From the NCBI GenBank assembly GCA_036522815.1, contig DATDFC010000110.1:1-18019 (forward strand): DNA of 18,019 bases. The letters are read 5' to 3'. Positions 5,828 through 13,932 of the stretch are shown here, piece after piece. Every line of letters begins with the position of its first letter. Within the stretch, counting starts at the first letter, position 1. This DNA comes from AG41 sp036522815. GTDB lineage: Bacteria; Gemmatimonadota; Gemmatimonadetes; Gemmatimonadales; GWC2-71-9. The position numbers were made by a program, and so were the translations under genes. Under the pieces are notes generated by a model. It made no database searches. It saw nothing but the letters and a program-made list of their open reading frames with translations, and was not told the DNA's origin.

Positions 5828-8800
5828 AGCTCCTGCCCCGCACCGCCACCAGCAGGACCGGTACGGCGAACAGGGTGATGGGCGTCGACAGCGCCAACCC
5901 ACCGATCACGGCGAGGGCGAGCGGCCGTTGCATCTCGCTGCCCGCCCCGATGCCGAGCGCGAGCGGCAGCAGGCCGAACAGGGTGCAGAGCGTCGTCATC
6001 AGAATGGGCCGCAGCCGCACCCGCGCCGCCTCCCGGATCGCGACCTCGAGCGTGACGCCCTCATCGCGCATTCGCAGCCGGGTGAAGTCGAGCAGGATGA
6101 TGCCGTTCTTGACGATCAGCCCGACGAGCAGGATCAGACCCATGAACGACGAGACGTTGAGTGGCGTGCCGGTGACGAGCAGCAGCGTCATCGCGCCGAC
6201 GAACGACAGCGGCGCCGCGAGCAGCACCACGAGGGGCTCGACGAACGACTCGAACTGCACGAGCATGACGCCCACCACGCTCGCCGCCGCGAGGCCGAGC
6301 ACCAGCAACAGGGCCCGGAACGCGGTCTGCTGGCTCGCATACTGGCCACCCAACTCCAGCCGGATGCCGCGCGGCGGCGGGTACCTTGCCAGCACGGCCT
6401 TCACGTCTTTCATCACGCTCCCGAGCCCGCGGTCGCCGAGGTCGGCGGTCATCAGGATCATCTGCTGCTGGTTCTCCCGCAGCAGCTCGGCGCGGGTGTC
6501 CAGCGGCGTGAAGCGCGCGACCGACGCGACGGGGACGGGCGCGCGGCCGTCGGGCGAGAGCAGCGTGATCGCCCCCAGCCGCAGCGGGTCGAAGCGCACC
6601 GAATCGGGGGCGCGGACGCGGACTCCGACGCTGCGGTCGTCCAGGAAGATCTGGCCCGCGTCGACGCCCAATAGGGCGCCGCTCAGGCCCCGGCTGACCG
6701 CAGCGGGCGTCAGCCCGACCTTATTCGCCTCGGCGGCATCGATGCTCATCGCCATCTCGGCCGTCGGCTCGCTGACGCCGCTGAACAGGTCTTCGAGGCC
6801 GTCGATATTTGCCATCGCGGAGTCGAGGCGGGTCCCGTAGGCTTCGAGGGCGGCGAGGTCGGGGCCGAACAGCTTGATCTCCACCGGGCGCGCGTTGCCG
6901 GCGAGGTCGTTCACGACGTCCGACAGGATCTGCACGAACTCGATGCGCATGCGGGGCAGCGCCGCGCTCGTCCGCTCGCGCACCTCATCGATCACCTCGA
7001 AGCTCGACCGCTGGCGGCGGCTCTGCGGCTTGAGCCGGACCACATAATCCCCTCGATTCTGCAGCGTCGCGAACAGGCCGAGCTCGGCGCCGGTGCGGCG
7101 GCTGGTCCCGTCCACCTCCGGGATGCGCGCCAGGATGCCATCGATGACGCGCAGCTGGCGATCGGTTTCCGGGAGCGCCGTGCCTCCGGGCGCCCAGTAG
7201 TCGAGCACGAAGGCGCCCTCATCCATTTCCGGAAGAAACCCGCTCTCGGCGAAGCGGTAGGAGCCGTACCCCGCGGCGGCGAGCGCCACGGCGACGACGA
7301 CCACGCGCCGTGGATGATCGAGCCCCGCGCCCAGGGCGTGGGTGTAGCGTTCGGCGAGCGCGTCGATGGCGCGGCCGAGACGCTCGAGCGCGGTCGGCGC
7401 GGCGCCGGGCACGGGCGCCGCATGCTCCGCGTCGCGCGCCGTGAGGTACCGCTCGGCGAGCAGGGGGATGATCGAGCACGCCAGGACGAGCGACACCAGC
7501 ACGGCGACCGTGAGCGTGATCGAAAGCGCGTGAAAGAACTGACCGACCACGCCCTGGAGCAAGCCGAGCGGCAGAAAGACGACGACGGTCGTGAGCGTCG
7601 AGGTCGTCACCGGCCAGAGCAGCTCCTGGACCGCGTCGCGGATGGCCGCAGTCCGGTCGGCCTTCAGGTCGAGGTGACGGACGATGTTCTCGGTGATCAC
7701 TACGGCGTCGTCGATGACGAGGCCGATGGCGATCGCCATCGCACCCAGGGTCATCAGGTTGAACGTCTGCCCCAGGAGCGACATCACGAAGATCGTGATG
7801 ACGAGGGTGAGCGGGATGGACGACGCGCTCACTGCGGTGATCCGTCCGCGGCGCAGGAACAGCAGCAGCACGACGACGGCGAGGGCGGCGCCGATCAGCA
7901 TCGCGTCCCGCACCGCCTTGACCGCATCGCGCACGAGGGACGCCTGGTCGTACACGGGCTTGAGCCGCACCCCGGGGGGAAGCGTGCTCGCCAGCCCGCG
8001 CACCGCGCCCGCGACACTGTCGGCGATCGCGAGGGCGTTGCCGCCCACCTGGCGGGTGATGTTGATCTCCGCCACGGGCTCCCCGTCGCCCGCGATGATG
8101 CTCACGCGGTCCTCGGTGCCGGGCGTCACGGTGGCGAGATCGCGCACGCGCAGCCCGTGCCCGACGACGATGCCGGCGATGTCGTCGGCCGCATGCGCCT
8201 CGGTGGCGCTGACGACGAGATACTGCTTGTAATCGCCCGGGACACGCCCCACGGCGGCCACGCTGGTCGCGTCGCGGATCGCCGCCGCGAGCTCGTCGAA
8301 CGTCATCCGTTGCTGCGCCAGGCGCAGCGGATCGGCCACGACCTCGATCTCCCGGACGTCGCTCCCGAGCACGTCCACGCGCCCGACGCCCGGCACGCGC
8401 GACAGAATCGGCTTGATCTGATAGCGCGCGATGTCGTACAAGGTCGCCGGATCGCCGCCCTGCACGTTGTAGGACAGAATCGGGAACAGCGACGGCGTCA
8501 TGCGCTCGACCTGGATGTTCACGCCGGCGGGGAGGTCGGGCACGATCTGGTCGACGCGCGCCCGCACTTCCTGCAGGGCGTTGACCATCTCGGTCGCGGG
8601 CGCGAAGTCCACGCTGATCTCGGTTCCCCCCCGGATGCTGCGGGACCTGACACGGGTGACGCCGGGGACGATGCTGGTCGCTTCTTCGATGGGCCGGGTG
8701 ACACTGAAGAGCTGCTGCCGCGCGCCGAGTGACGTTCCGGTCGCGACGATCGTGACGCGGGAAAAGTTGAGCTCGGGGTAAATGGCCGAGGGGAGGATCG

Positions 8801-8888
8801 ACGCGGCCCACAGGCCCGCAACACCCAGCAGCGTCACCAGCAGATAGACGAGGCGCCGCTGGCGACTGAGGACGTCGAACAGCGTCAT
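5799..8888 (-). CDS. RND-family proton-driven efflux pump, AcrB/MdtB-like, 1029 aa
   Basis: This is the inner-membrane pump of a tripartite efflux system. TM1 is at about 12-32. It is followed by a large periplasmic loop, a TM2-6 block starting near 329, a second loop, and TM8-12 from about 858. The proton-relay residues are present: D393-D394 in GLVIDDAVVITEN and K927 in LIVKNGIILLDF. The paired Asp is typical of drug-type (HAE) pumps, whereas heavy-metal pumps usually read DGAV, so drugs, lipids or other amphiphiles are more likely than metal cations. Length is normal. The ATG overlaps the adaptor stop by 4 bases. The stop lies inside the 3' end of the sensor kinase gene on the other strand. 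Confidence 0.96.
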   Translation of the reverse strand: MTLFDVLSRQRRLVYLLVTLLGVAGLWAASILPSAIYPELNFSRVTIVATGTSLGARQQLFSVTRPIEEATSIVPGVTRVRSRSIRGGTEISVDFAPATEMVNALQEVRARVDQIVPDLPAGVNIQVERMTPSLFPILSYNVQGGDPATLYDIARYQIKPILSRVPGVGRVDVLGSDVREIEVVADPLRLAQQRMTFDELAAAIRDATSVAAVGRVPGDYKQYLVVSATEAHAADDIAGIVVGHGLRVRDLATVTPGTEDRVSIIAGDGEPVAEINITRQVGGNALAIADSVAGAVRGLASTLPPGVRLKPVYDQASLVRDAVKAVRDAMLIGAALAVVVLLLFLRRGRITAVSASSIPLTLVITIFVMSLLGQTFNLMTLGAMAIAIGLVIDDAVVITENIVRHLDLKADRTAAIRDAVQELLWPVTTSTLTTVVVFLPLGLLQGVVGQFFHALSITLTVAVLVSLVLACSIIPLLAERYLTARDAEHAAPVPGAAPTALERLGRAIDALAERYTHALGAGLDHPRRVVVVAVALAAAGYGSYRFAESGFLPEMDEGAFVLDYWAPGGTALPETDRQLRVIDGILARIPEVDGTSRRTGAELGLFATLQNRGDYVVRLKPQSRRQRSSFEVIDEVRERTSAALPRMRIEFVQILSDVVNDLAGNARPVEIKLFGPDLAALEAYGTRLDSAMANIDGLEDLFSGVSEPTAEMAMSIDAAEANKVGLTPAAVSRGLSGALLGVDAGQIFLDDRSVGVRVRAPDSVRFDPLRLGAITLLSPDGRAPVPVASVARFTPLDTRAELLRENQQQMILMTADLGDRGLGSVMKDVKAVLARYPPPRGIRLELGGQYASQQTAFRALLLVLGLAAASVVGVMLVQFESFVEPLVVLLAAPLSFVGAMTLLLVTGTPLNVSSFMGLILLVGLIVKNGIILLDFTRLRMRDEGVTLEVAIREAARVRLRPILMTTLCTLFGLLPLALGIGAGSEMQRPLALAVIGGLALSTPITLFAVPVLLVAVRGRSFTLPRPAGS

Positions 8889-9961
8889 CGGGTCGTGGGG
8901 AGAGCCGGGGCCGGACTCCGCACGATGTGCGCGCCGTCGGCGACGCCGTACGCCCCGCTCGTCACGACGATCTCGCCCGCCTGGAGCCCCGACAGGATCT
9001 CGACTGTGGATTCGCTGCGCCCGCCCACCGTGACGGACCGGGCGTGGGCCACGGATCCCGAATCGACGACGAACACCTGAAACCCCTCCCCGTCGGGCGC
9101 GGGAACGAGCGCAGCGACGGGGATCGTGACGGCGCGAGGCGCGATCGCCGTGACGATCCGCGCGAACACCGATTCACCGATCCGCAGTGTCCGCCCGGGA
9201 CGCCGCACGTGGATGCGGACCGCGACGGCGCGCGAGACGGAATCGACTGCCGCGGCGACACCGGTCACGACACCCGCTGCGAGCGGGTCGCCAGGTGTTG
9301 GGTCGCCGGTGCTCAGCGCCACGGAGTCTCCCGCCTGCAGCCGGGCGGCCTCGGCGGGCGACACGTTGCAGACGATGTCGAGCGCCGCGGGATCCGCGAT
9401 CTGGACGAGCGGCTGGCTGGCGTCGACGGAGGCGCCGAGCACGGCGGTCATGCGGGTCACCACCCCCGCCAGCGGGGCGCGCAGCGTGGCGAGCTGCTGG
9501 TTGCGGCGCGCGGTGACCGCGGCCACTTGCGCCTGCGCCAGCTCGGAGGCCGCCTGGTCGGCATCCTTTTGCGGTAGGATCCCCGCCTGCACGAGTCGCA
9601 CGGCGCGGGCAGAGCTGCGCTGCGCGGCCTCGAGCGCGGTGGCGGCGCTCTGGGCAGCGGCGTCGAACGGCGCACGCTCGAACTCGACGAGCGAATCGCC
9701 CTCGCTGACCCGCTGGTCGGCGGCGACGAAAATGCGGGCGACGCGGGTCGGGCCGGGTGCGGCGAGCTCGGCGAAGTGTCCCGGCCGCGGCGTGACCGTG
9801 CCGATGGCGCGCACGACGCGCGCGAACGGCTGCGCCGTCGCGGGGGCGGTCTGCGCCGCAACCGTGGCGGCCGCGGAGTCGGACTCGTCGGCCGAGGCGC
9901 GCCCGCGGCAGGCCATGGCAGCGGCCACGAGTGCGAGCGGCACCAGCGAGAGGCGCCTCAT
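8885..9961 (-). CDS. RND periplasmic adaptor (membrane fusion protein), lipoprotein, 358 aa
   Basis: This protein links the RND pump to the outer-membrane channel. The N-terminus is a lipoprotein signal with AMAC and lipidated C18, as in AcrA. A low-complexity Ala/Asp/Ser linker follows. The half-lipoyl segments flank an alpha hairpin: the first is near 65-95 (ARIFVAADQRVSEGDSLVEF). The hairpin is Ala/Gln-rich at about 100-150. The second half is LRAPLAGVVTRMTAVLGASV, at about 155-175. Beta-barrel and membrane-proximal parts complete the usual order. The hairpin is short, as in CusB-like or MexH-like adaptors. It overlaps tolC upstream and the pump gene downstream by 4 bases each, so the three are translationally coupled. 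Confidence 0.93.
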   Translation of the reverse strand: MRRLSLVPLALVAAAMACRGRASADESDSAAATVAAQTAPATAQPFARVVRAIGTVTPRPGHFAELAAPGPTRVARIFVAADQRVSEGDSLVEFERAPFDAAAQSAATALEAAQRSSARAVRLVQAGILPQKDADQAASELAQAQVAAVTARRNQQLATLRAPLAGVVTRMTAVLGASVDASQPLVQIADPAALDIVCNVSPAEAARLQAGDSVALSTGDPTPGDPLAAGVVTGVAAAVDSVSRAVAVRIHVRRPGRTLRIGESVFARIVTAIAPRAVTIPVAALVPAPDGEGFQVFVVDSGSVAHARSVTVGGRSESTVEILSGLQAGEIVVTSGAYGVADGAHIVRSPAPALPTTR

Positions 9962-11154
9962 GGCTCGGCTGCGGATGCGGTCGCGAGCCGCAACGCCGCG
10001 GCGGCGTCGTTCGCCGCGGCGACGTCGTCGATGTAGCGCCCCAGCGCCTCACGCCCGTTGCGCTGCGCTTCGAGCACCGCCGCGAGCGGGATGGCGCCTT
10101 CGGCGTATGCTTGCAGCGACATGGCGGCGACGCGGTCGGCGCTCGCGAGCAGCCGGCGGCTGCGCTCGACGCGCGCCAGCGCCACGGTGAAGCCGCGCCG
10201 TGCGCGGGCCAGCTCCGCTCCCGTCTCCCGCTGCACCAGATCCAGAGTCGCCCGCGCCCGGTCGCGCGCGGCGGCCGCCTGCGCGACCTCGCCGCCGTTC
10301 CAATTGAACAGCGGGAAGGGCAGCGACAGCCCGACGGTAGGCAGCGAGCCACCCGGCCCGGTTGGATCACCTTGCTCTACGCCGAACTGCAGCGAGGGGG
10401 TGGCAAGCACGCTGCGGTGCGCGAGCGCCAACGCCTGCTCCGAGGCGCGCACGCTCGCGGCCGCCGCGGCAACCGGCAGCGGGACCTCGGGCGCAGCGGG
10501 CACCGTGCCGGATGGCGGGGGGGGCGCGAGCGAATCGACGAGCGCGATGGTCACTGCGTCTCCCGGTAGTCCCATCGCGAGCTGGAGGGCGACCAGCGCG
10601 TCGATAGCGGCGAGCGAATCGTCGGCGGCGACGTTCTCGAGCTGCCCCGCGTTCACCGCCGCAAGGTTCACGTCCAGCTCGCTCACATCGCCGACTTCCC
10701 GTCGCAGCTGCGCCATCTTGCGGAGGCTGTCGGCGGCGACGGCGTTACGGTGCGAGAGCTGCGCGTGCGCGCGCGCCGCGAGCGCCCGGGTGTAGGCCGT
10801 ATCGACGTCGAAGACGATGGCGGCGCGCTCGAAGGCGACGTCGTAGCGCACCACGTCGCGCGCGGACGCGGCAGCCCCGATCCGGGCGGCGCGAATCCAG
10901 GGCAGATCCAGGGGCAGGTCCGCGATCACGTGGTAGTGAGGGACATCTTTGGTATAGGTCGCCGACAGCAGCGGATTGGGATAGAGGCGCGCTCCGTGCA
11001 GCGCGCCGGCGGCGCCGGCGCTGTCGGCGCGACCAAAGGCCGCCCTGGCGCCACGCGCGAGTGCCGCCGCCACGGCCTGCGCGCGCGTGACGGGCTGCTG
11101 CGCGAAGAGCGCAGGCGCGGCGGCCACCAGGAAAAGAGACGCTCGAAGGAACAT
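9958..11154 (-). CDS. TolC-family outer membrane efflux protein, 398 aa
   Basis: This is the outer-membrane channel of the tripartite pump. A signal peptide ends at ALFA-QQ (cleavage after about residue 18), with no lipobox Cys. Two repeated OEP halves are visible. The first is LYPNPLLSATYTKDV with DLPLDLPW and a long Ala-rich helix. The second is ATPSLQFGVEQGD, then SLPFPLFNWNGGEVAQA, a helix and AYAEGAIPLAAVLEAQRNG; PLF(N/D)xNxGE is a typical TolC motif. Length is slightly under the usual 420-480. The ATG at 11154 lacks a strong Shine-Dalgarno sequence. It is the first gene of the efflux set, only 52 bases after the end of the radical SAM selenoprotein gene, so it may be read from that operon or from a promoter inside 11155-11206. 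Confidence 0.93.
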   Translation of the reverse strand: MFLRASLFLVAAAPALFAQQPVTRAQAVAAALARGARAAFGRADSAGAAGALHGARLYPNPLLSATYTKDVPHYHVIADLPLDLPWIRAARIGAAASARDVVRYDVAFERAAIVFDVDTAYTRALAARAHAQLSHRNAVAADSLRKMAQLRREVGDVSELDVNLAAVNAGQLENVAADDSLAAIDALVALQLAMGLPGDAVTIALVDSLAPPPPSGTVPAAPEVPLPVAAAAASVRASEQALALAHRSVLATPSLQFGVEQGDPTGPGGSLPTVGLSLPFPLFNWNGGEVAQAAAARDRARATLDLVQRETGAELARARRGFTVALARVERSRRLLASADRVAAMSLQAYAEGAIPLAAVLEAQRNGREALGRYIDDVAAANDAAAALRLATASAAEP

Positions 11155-11183
11155 GTCGCCGACGGAAAACCTACCCGGCCAAC

Positions 11184-11210
11184 CTGTCAGCAGGCTGACA
11201 GCGCCGTCAG
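11184..11210. promoter_or_regulatory. Candidate operator: palindrome CTGTCAG-CAGG-CTGACAG plus a third half-site
   Basis: A perfect inverted repeat of 7-bp arms with a 4-base centre (11184-11201) lies about 30 bases upstream of the tolC start. A third half-site, GTCAG, at 11206-11210 repeats the first (11186-11190) at a 20-base interval, two helical turns. This fits a dimeric regulator, possibly the nearby OmpR-type protein. As RNA it would be a 7-bp stem just after the selenoprotein stop, but no U tract follows, so an operator is the better reading. Confidence 0.4.
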
Positions 11211-12646
11211 GCCCAGCCGCCTGCTTCCCGCTCCACAGGGCCTACCTGGCCCTCGGTGGGCTCCGCTCAGCAGAACCACGGCTCGGTGAGCCGGGGCGCG
11301 ACGGGGCGCTCCGGCGGCGGCCGCCGGAACGGCGCGGGGGGCGCTGTTCTGCCTGCGGCGCGGCTCGCGAGCACCCGGATGCGCTGCAACGTGTCGACGG
11401 GATCCTCGCCGGCGTCCGCGGCTCGGGCGACGAGGGCGCTCGCCCCCCGCTGCAGCTCGTCCATGCGCGGATCGGGATGGGTCCAGCGATGGCTCAGGCC
11501 GGCCGCGTCGAGCTCGCCGAATGCGGCGCGGAGCGCGGGCCGCGTCAGTAACAGCGACCCCGGAGGCACGAGCAGCCGGATGGTGAGCTGCACGGGGTCG
11601 ACGTGATCCGCCAGATCGTGCGCCTCGAGGAAGTCGAGCAGATCGAGATAGTCGTCGAGCGTGCTCCAGGGCGTGAACGGCACGAACGTCGGTCGCGGCG
11701 CGATCCCGGCGCGGCGCAGGATGGCGATCGCCTCCGCGACGTCGGCCTTGGTGTGGCCCTTCTCGAGATGGGCGAGCACCACGTCGGACAGCGTCTCTAC
11801 CGCCGAGACCACAAAGGCGCAGCCCGTGGCCGCGAACTCGGGGAACAGCTCGCGATGACGCAGCACGTGCTCGATCTTGGCGGTGAAGTCGTAGCTCACG
11901 TCGGGAAACTCGCCGTGCAGCTCGCGCGCCAGCTTGAGCGCGTGCCCCGGTCCGTTGAGGAAATCGGGGTCGCCGAAGGTGATGTGGCCTGCCCCGGCCG
12001 CGACCAGGCGACGGATATCCTCCAGCACCACGCTGCGCGCTACCGCGAAGAAGCGGCCGCCGTAGACCGGCGGGATCGGGCAATGCAGGCACGTGTGCAA
12101 GCAGCCACGACTCGCCTCGACGTACCCCGCCGGGACCAGGCGGTCCTGGCGCGCCAGCCGCACGTATCTGGTCAGCGGCGGCAGCGACGCGCGACTGGGC
12201 AGCGGAAACGCGAGACGTTGCAGGACGGCGACGCGGCGCTCGGGCTCCCGGCCGGCCTCGAGACGCTGCGCCAGCGCCACCAGCTCGCCTTCGAATTCCG
12301 CCCCCATCACGCCGTCGGCAACGCCATCGAGCAGGAACCCGGCGCACAGCAGCGCGTACAGGCCGCAGAACACGATTCGGCAGTGCGGGTTGAGGCGTCG
12401 GATACGCTGCGCCGCGAGCACCCCAAGCCGCAGCGCCGTGTGCATGGGAGCCATGACGGCGACGAGGTGCGCCCGGCGTACCGCTGCCTCGTCCAGCGGC
12501 TCGAGCGCGAGATCGAGCGCGCGCGGGGCGTATCCGGCGCGCTCGAGGAACGCCAGGGGCCACGCCAGACCGAGCGGCTGGTGACCGAGCTCGTAGCAGG
12601 AGACGACGAGGATCGCGCCGGGCGCCCGCAGGGTGTCGCCGCTCAC
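11207..12646 (-). CDS. CUAEP-tail radical SAM enzyme, predicted selenoprotein, 479 aa with in-frame UGA
   Basis: The enzyme has an N-terminal cobalamin-binding-like Rossmann region (about 10-130, ILVVSCYELGHQPLGLAWPL), then a radical SAM core with the 4Fe-4S motif C182-x3-C186-x2-C189 (EASRGCLHTCLHC). GDPDFLNGPGHA lies in the barrel. It ends PWFC at codon 459, followed by TGA (11267-11269) and in frame Ala-Glu-Pro, giving CUAEP. Nineteen more codons reach a TGA at 11207-11209. I recall a family named for a CUAEP or CCAEP tail, in which U is selenocysteine; this fits it exactly. A SECIS-like hairpin follows the UGA. If Sec is not inserted, the product stops at 459 residues. The start is GTG at 12646, 4 bases after the small membrane-protein gene. 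The substrate is unknown. Confidence 0.88.
11233..11259 (-). promoter_or_regulatory. Bacterial SECIS element candidate
   Basis: In the mRNA, CCAC pairs with GUGG (11259-11256 with 11236-11233). A 2-base CG bulge follows, then AGGGCC pairs with GGCCCU (11253-11248 with 11242-11237), closing an AGGUA loop (11247-11243). The loop begins 19 bases after the UGA, inside the distance seen for bacterial SECIS elements. It resembles the AGGUCU loop of E. coli fdhF. The helix also encodes the tail of the protein. Confidence 0.72.
11267..11269 (-). other. Predicted selenocysteine codon (UGA, residue 460 of the radical SAM protein)
   Basis: The TGA sits between TGC (Cys) and GCG GAG CCC (Ala-Glu-Pro), completing the CUAEP motif, with the SECIS-like hairpin downstream. 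Neighbouring Cys and Sec could form a selenenylsulfide or bind a metal. Decoding needs SelA, SelB, SelC and SelD, none of which is in this window. Confidence 0.75.
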
Positions 12647-12650
12647 GGGA

Positions 12651-12815
12651 TTACGGCGCTCTCTGGGCGCGTTCGACGAACCGCACGAGGAACGCGACGC
12701 CTGCGAGACCGACGGCGATCCACACGAGCCAGCGCTGCCCGGTCGCCATCCCCAGCAGGCCGACGCCGAGGGCGGCGCCGCCGAACCATGCTTTGAGAAC
12801 GAAGCTTCTGGTCAT
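12651..12815 (-). CDS. Small two-helix membrane protein, 54 aa
   Basis: This is a short protein with two hydrophobic segments (about 11-26 and 29-46, FGGAALGVGLLGMATG and WLVWIAVGLAGVAF), basic ends and no Cys or motif. I do not recognise a family. Its ATG (12813-12815) overlaps the stop of the crotonase gene in ATGA, and the radical SAM start lies 4 bases after its stop. That conserved style of coupling argues for a real gene rather than chance. It could anchor one of the neighbouring enzymes at the membrane; this is a guess. Confidence 0.7.
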   Translation of the reverse strand: MTRSFVLKAWFGGAALGVGLLGMATGQRWLVWIAVGLAGVAFLVRFVERAQRAP

Positions 12816-13570
12816 TTCTTGAGAAACGCCTGTAGCGCTGCCCGGAAGTCCGGAGTGGTGCGACTGACCGCGTTCACGTCCGCGCCCAGGCGGAGGCCGT
12901 CTTCGAACCGCATCCCGTCGAGCTGGTAGAATTGCTGCTTGGTCAATGCCAGCGCGGACGGGCTGGCGGCGGCGAGCGCGCGCAGCACCGCACCCGCCTG
13001 ATCGTCGAAGGCCGAGTCCTCGGACACGCGCGACACCAGCCCCAGGGCGGCCGCCTCGGGGGCGCCGAGTAGACGCCCCGTCGCGGCGAGATCGAAGGCG
13101 ACTTTCTCCCCGGCGCTGCGTTTCAGCAACGTCATGACGATCGCCGGGACGAAGCCGCGCTGCACCTCCGGATATCCGAACTGGGCGGACTGCGCCGCCA
13201 GCACCAGATCGCAGGCCGTGGCGAGCCCGCATCCCCCCGCCAGCGCCCGTCCCCGCACGACCGCGACGATCGGCTTGGGAAGCCGTCGCATGCTCAGGAA
13301 GATCTCGGCGAACCGGAGCGCGGCGCGCCGGTTCTCGTCGACGCTTTTGTCCGCGGAGGCGAGCAGCTCGTGGAGATCCATGCCGGCGCAGAAGTCGCTG
13401 CCGGCTCCGCGCACCGCCACGACCCGCACGGCGGCGTCCAGCTCGGCGCGCTCCAGCATCGCGAGCAGCCCGTCGATCATGGGCGTGTCGATCGCGTTCT
13501 TCTTGTCCGGCCGGTTGAGCGTGGCCGTGAGAATCCCGGCGTCGACGGTCACGAGCACGCGATCCGTCAT
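12812..13570 (-). CDS. Enoyl-CoA hydratase/isomerase (crotonase) family protein, 252 aa
   Basis: Crotonase-fold enzymes act on acyl-CoA thioesters, stabilising an enolate in an oxyanion hole. The family signatures are present: TLNRPDKKNAID (17-28), first oxyanion region SDFCAGMDL (58-66), and the second region AGGCGLATACDLVLA (111-125) with FGYPEVQRGFVPAI after it. One catalytic-type Glu is present (E135 in PEV). The other position, Glu in GGGCELA of classical hydratases, reads Gly here, so simple syn-hydration is doubtful. Methylglutaconyl-CoA-hydratase-like annotations are common for such sequences. It overlaps both neighbours by 4 bases. The AtuA genes upstream suggest a role in branched acyl-CoA or terpenoid breakdown. 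Confidence 0.92.
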   Translation of the reverse strand: MTDRVLVTVDAGILTATLNRPDKKNAIDTPMIDGLLAMLERAELDAAVRVVAVRGAGSDFCAGMDLHELLASADKSVDENRRAALRFAEIFLSMRRLPKPIVAVVRGRALAGGCGLATACDLVLAAQSAQFGYPEVQRGFVPAIVMTLLKRSAGEKVAFDLAATGRLLGAPEAAALGLVSRVSEDSAFDDQAGAVLRALAAASPSALALTKQQFYQLDGMRFEDGLRLGADVNAVSRTTPDFRAALQAFLKK

Positions 13571-13932
13571 CGCGGCAGCTCGATCTCGAGGCGCAGCAGC
13601 GCGGTCGAAAACACCTTGCCCTGGGCGTCGGTCTTGAGCGAGATGGTGCCGCCGCCGTCCAGCGCCCCGTGCAGCAGGAAATTCAACGCGTGCAGATTCG
13701 GCAGCTCGAACCGCTCGACCGGACCCGTGATCAGGCCCTTGAAGTGGCGGGCGACGCGCGCCGCGGTCACCTGCTTCACGAGGATCGGGTAGTACTGCGG
13801 CTTCAAAGCGATGAGCCCGACGTTGGCCGTGTCACCTTTGTCGCCCGACCGCGCATGGGCGAGCGCCAGCAGCGGAACCATCTTCCTTCTGTCGGCCCGA
13901 CCGCCCGACCGCCTGGCCGCCGCCTTTTTCAT
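13567..13932 (-). CDS. AtuA C-terminal-domain protein, separately encoded, 121 aa
   Basis: From LLALAHARSGDKGDTANVGL to the end, the protein matches the C-terminal domain found fused at the end of longer AtuA proteins, the acyclic terpene utilisation family. The motif HARSGDKGDTANVG is typical, as is the later LNFLLHGALDGGG. The function of the domain is not established. The start at ATG 13930-13932 overlaps the AtuA stop in ATGA and adds a basic leader (KKAAARRSGGRADRRK) encoded by a short GC-rich repeat. An alternative ATG at 13881, just at the domain boundary, has AAGGA before it but too close for a normal ribosome site. The adjacent gene encodes the main AtuA domain. Confidence 0.85.
   Translation of the reverse strand: MKKAAARRSGGRADRRKMVPLLALAHARSGDKGDTANVGLIALKPQYYPILVKQVTAARVARHFKGLITGPVERFELPNLHALNFLLHGALDGGGTISLKTDAQGKVFSTALLRLEIELPR
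13894..13923. repeat. Short 8-base tandem repeat inside the AtuA-C coding start
   Basis: Plus-strand units CGACCGCC, CGACCGCC and TGGCCGCC follow one another. They encode the Arg/Ala/Gly-rich leader that precedes the conserved domain. Confidence 0.45.

Noticed and set aside
5175..8732. Several open frames of 450-500 codons in or opposite the kinase and RND pump genes
   Set aside because: They are high-GC shadows rich in Arg, His, Gln and Asp with no domain; the kinase and pump frames carry all catalytic motifs.
5799..8888. RND pump as a heavy-metal (CusA/CzcA) exporter
   Set aside because: TM4 reads VIDDAVV with paired Asp as in drug-type pumps, not DGAV, and neither the adaptor nor the kinase sensor region shows His/Met-rich metal sites.
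11184..11201. Palindrome as intrinsic terminator of the radical SAM operon
   Set aside because: The stem is only 7 bp and no T tract follows on the minus strand; the extra half-site fits an operator better.
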